Positions 22,301-23,196 of a stretch of DNA of 23,196 nucleotides are shown one piece after another. Position 1 is the first letter of the stretch. Every line of letters starts with the position of its first letter. The translations under genes and the position numbers were made by a program. The notes under the pieces were generated by a model. It did no database searches. It was given only the letters and a program-made list of their open reading frames with translations, and was not told the DNA's origin. The DNA is from an uncultured Lachnospiraceae bacterium (lineage in GTDB: Bacteria; Bacillota; Clostridia; Lachnospirales; Lachnospiraceae). The stretch is from the NCBI GenBank assembly GCA_910579645.1, contig CAJTVK010000069.1:1-23196 (forward strand). The letters are read 5' to 3'.

Positions 22301-22957
22301 CACATTGTAAACCTGCAGTTCCTCCAGCCTATGCAGTGCCTCTTCCGCCCTGCCGGCATCCGCCTGCTGCCTTATATCCAGATAAGCATCTATATATGCA
22401 TCCTTATCGGCAGCTTTGCTGCCTTCCTGCCGGTACCGAAACAAATCATACGGCAGAAAATCCTCATTCTCCGTATAATATTTAACGGCACTCAGAAAAT
22501 TCGTCGGATACTTTTCCGCTAAGCTTTGAAAATCCTTCACAATTTGAAAAGCATCATTAATCAGAACCCATATCTTATGGGGCAGATACCTATTTCCCAT
22601 AAGGAAATCCAACAGCCGTTCCCTTGCCTCCAGCGAAGTATCCAGCCCTTCGCAAACCGGGTCTGCCAACAGCCGTTCCCACAGTTCCGTATTCCGGCAC
22701 TCCGCCAAATCATGATATAACCTGTCCGCTTTTTTCATCCACAGGTCAATCTCTTCTTCTGTCCCTTCGCTGCAGCCTTTCTCTTCCTCTCCCGCATAGG
22801 CCAATGCCTCTTCATATGCCTGACGCAGCCGTTTAAATCCCTCCGGGTTATCTTCCGGATTCGTTCCTTTCAGCTTCTTCCTGTAAGCCTCTCTGATTTC
22901 CCCCTCTTGCTTCGTTTCCTCTATTCCGAGTATATGAAAGAATAATTCCTTTTTCAT
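19328..22957 (-). CDS. Large TPR protein with degenerate J-like domain
   Basis: A 1209-residue cytoplasmic protein. Residues 1-55 resemble a J domain (FFHILGIEETKQEGEIREAYRKKLKG, then EGFKRLRQAYEEAL), but the HPD tripeptide that activates Hsp70 is replaced by NPED (33-36). Residues about 70-190 form a helical block (WERLLADPVCEGLD, MGNRYLPHKIWVLINDAF) followed by many TPR-like helix pairs to the end, for example YDDVMHILDAAKANQ, YFIRRGLMYMNALETEKAIRDFEKA and RALEYFRQAIACAG. A hexapeptide repeat (about 428-494) interrupts them. ATG at 22957 is used because GGAGG lies 7 bases upstream and the J-like fold starts there. It probably works with the Hsp70 encoded next; client proteins are unknown. 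Confidence 0.9.
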   Translation of the reverse strand: MKKELFFHILGIEETKQEGEIREAYRKKLKGTNPEDNPEGFKRLRQAYEEALAYAGEEEKGCSEGTEEEIDLWMKKADRLYHDLAECRNTELWERLLADPVCEGLDTSLEARERLLDFLMGNRYLPHKIWVLINDAFQIVKDFQSLAEKYPTNFLSAVKYYTENEDFLPYDLFRYRQEGSKAADKDAYIDAYLDIRQQADAGRAEEALHRLEELQVYNVYHPYEDVERAKVRKSLGQADEGRELTERLWQKYEGDAYIGTYAGELLWEIGEKEQAYKRWKTVLAQNPECYGAKYGAAGYLWESREYNAVRDMVLDLLAMDPYNQELGRWLQEVNSALILEIQAKLEEGTTAGAGQDADWAGRKELNLKLGWCLLQNERLKELEDFFGKIPAEWKDSFDFCGLYGRFLQSAGRYREALPYLKKWQEQAGNSVQAQNNVQAENNVQAENNVQAENNVQAENNVQAENNVQAERNVQAENNVQAENNVQAESNAQAESTVRDGTEKRRGRMAGKADICLGECYAQLGQIQEAEEYLRRAILQVRDAAEKRAHLLFFAGIFLNKEAYGKAAEICDEILRESEGFYPAYLIRQEAEYKLGRAQAVVEDYRKAVAIYAGYYRPYLYAAEVFLDYGQYDDVMHILDAAKANQVKFTVKMKLCEIRLMRGKAQNHRDRQEIRKRLDGLQEELDGENCDLEDKSELVYEQALLWWDDGKLREALACMERAMEQNPQRLQYRMACGEICWEMRKYEKALREYEAAEAHFVNRADFYYRRGMHYGAAGDIKAAIRDLEKTLELQGEQWDVCERLADYYYRLYQKEYRKSDYARALQLISRHQPAGKGDAGTGPEAERDSQYFIRRGLMYMNALETEKAIRDFEKAEEFSPQNWAVRNYIGCCHKYNGEYERALEYFRQAIACAGRKKEMVLYGNMAECYEVLGKYKEAVAFYRKAGRVCRRNMLLSDITEDLNAMQGRLRFFMGKAGDLLCYMGDYVSAFGVYASYRIEVNAEKLWLAVGWKNLCIFGYKRKLFFAGKEEKAEWQKRLGLLYLREMAEYEKAIGCFEKAAALDKGSRGMLDYERYMAVAYYMLGRREEARRHGEAAFFYFSNSGQGTIADYLEYRPLAPKRLAVIGWMMLCVGREEEAAGYFRAMEEASHCRFCTHRECYKGRMCLGYWYESHGKLEEAEQEFREALLRNRHSLQCRQALRRCEKRLGRI
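21477..21674 (-). repeat. 18-bp tandem repeat inside the TPR gene
   Basis: Eleven consecutive 18-bp units, consensus TCTGCTTGCACATTGTTC on the plus strand, coding for NNVQAE hexapeptides. Internal units differ only at a C/T position or single bases, so the array is young. The outer units are more diverged. All six frames stay largely open across it, which explains spurious frames such as Cys-rich ones on the other strand. Confidence 0.95.
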
Positions 22958-23073
22958 ATTCCCGCCTCCATCTTCCCGGCCGTTGCTGCATAAAAGGAAG
23001 CATATCCAAACCTCTGCCTTAACAGCCTCTTCCCGGTCCCTCATGAATCCGTTATCTATACCCCTACCTTTCC

Positions 23074-23079
23074 ATTATA
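23074..23079 (-). promoter_or_regulatory. -10 element for the TPR gene
   Basis: A perfect TATAAT on the minus strand, 116 bases before the TPR start. A -35 near 23098-23103 (TTTCCT-like) at 17-18 bases is poor, and it overlaps the upstream terminator stem. Confidence 0.5.
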
Positions 23080-23092
23080 ATACCATATACAC

Positions 23093-23122
23093 AAAAAAGG
23101 AAAGCATCTTTCGTTGCTTTCC
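23093..23122 (-). terminator. Terminator of an upstream gene or small RNA
   Basis: GGAAAGCA (23099-23106) pairs with TGCTTTCC (23115-23122) around an 8-base loop, and on the minus strand a T run follows (23098-23093). It ends a transcript coming from beyond the right edge of the window. Confidence 0.75.
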
Positions 23123-23148
23123 ACAAAAATCAATTTTATTTTATACCT

Positions 23149-23186
23149 GCTCTGCCTGTTCCGCACCATTGCCGCGTTAAAATCTC
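23149..23186 (+). repeat. 38-bp direct repeat, copy 2
   Basis: This is the partner of 19258-19295 (34 of 38 identical). The two copies bracket the whole TPR gene and its promoter, about 3.9 kb apart. Confidence 0.75.
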
Positions 23187-23196
23187 TAGTACATCA
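23186..23196 (+). repeat. Start of a third dispersed-repeat copy, cut by the window edge
   Basis: CTAGTACATCA equals the first 11 bases of the 40-bp repeat at 14757-14796. The window ends inside it, so the remainder cannot be checked. Confidence 0.6.

Overview
The window looks like chromosomal DNA of a Gram-positive Clostridia, most likely a Lachnospiraceae relative. This is inferred from protein families, strong AGGAGG-type ribosome binding sites and TTGACA/TATAAT-like promoters; no rRNA or tRNA is present to confirm it. Every gene is on the minus strand except one at 16790-17422.

Right to left, in the direction of transcription. (1) 23196-17517: a 1209-residue TPR protein with an N-terminal J-like domain lacking the HPD tripeptide, followed by an HscC-type Hsp70. 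(2) 17422-16790: the lone plus-strand gene, of unknown function, with a strong promoter and a shared bidirectional terminator. (3) 16395-14823: ispE (isoprenoid precursor synthesis) overlapping a FadR/GntR-type regulator. (4) 14676-11838: a repeat-rich membrane-anchored protein, murI (D-glutamate for peptidoglycan), a DUF1934 protein and a DUF4358-like lipoprotein. (5) 11536-9029: an MBOAT O-acyltransferase and a DHHW/AlgJ-like partner, probably acetylating an extracellular polymer. (6) 8871-6713: a small membrane-anchored protein and cardiolipin synthase. (7) 6544-169: a compact vanG-type glycopeptide resistance cluster in the order vanR-vanS | vanG-vanXY-vanT.

The van cluster forms a complete route. 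VanR/VanS sense and regulate. VanT imports or racemises serine to D-Ser, VanG makes D-Ala-D-Ser, and VanXY removes D-Ala-ended precursors. A perfect 11-bp tandem direct repeat just after vanS is a good candidate VanR operator for a separate vanG-XY-T transcript with a long structured leader.

Two kinds of structure lie outside normal gene content. First, in-frame tandem repeats have expanded inside three unrelated genes: 18-bp units in vanT, 33-bp units in the gene upstream of murI, and 18-bp units in the TPR gene. A fourth array, with units of about 16 bp, runs into the 3' end of murI. Second, four intergenic sites carry the same CTAGTACA end. Two belong to near-identical 40-bp inverted repeats, and one of these abuts a 164-bp fold-back element with CTAG at both ends. 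This looks like a small family of non-coding dispersed elements. A further imperfect 38-bp direct repeat brackets the TPR gene.
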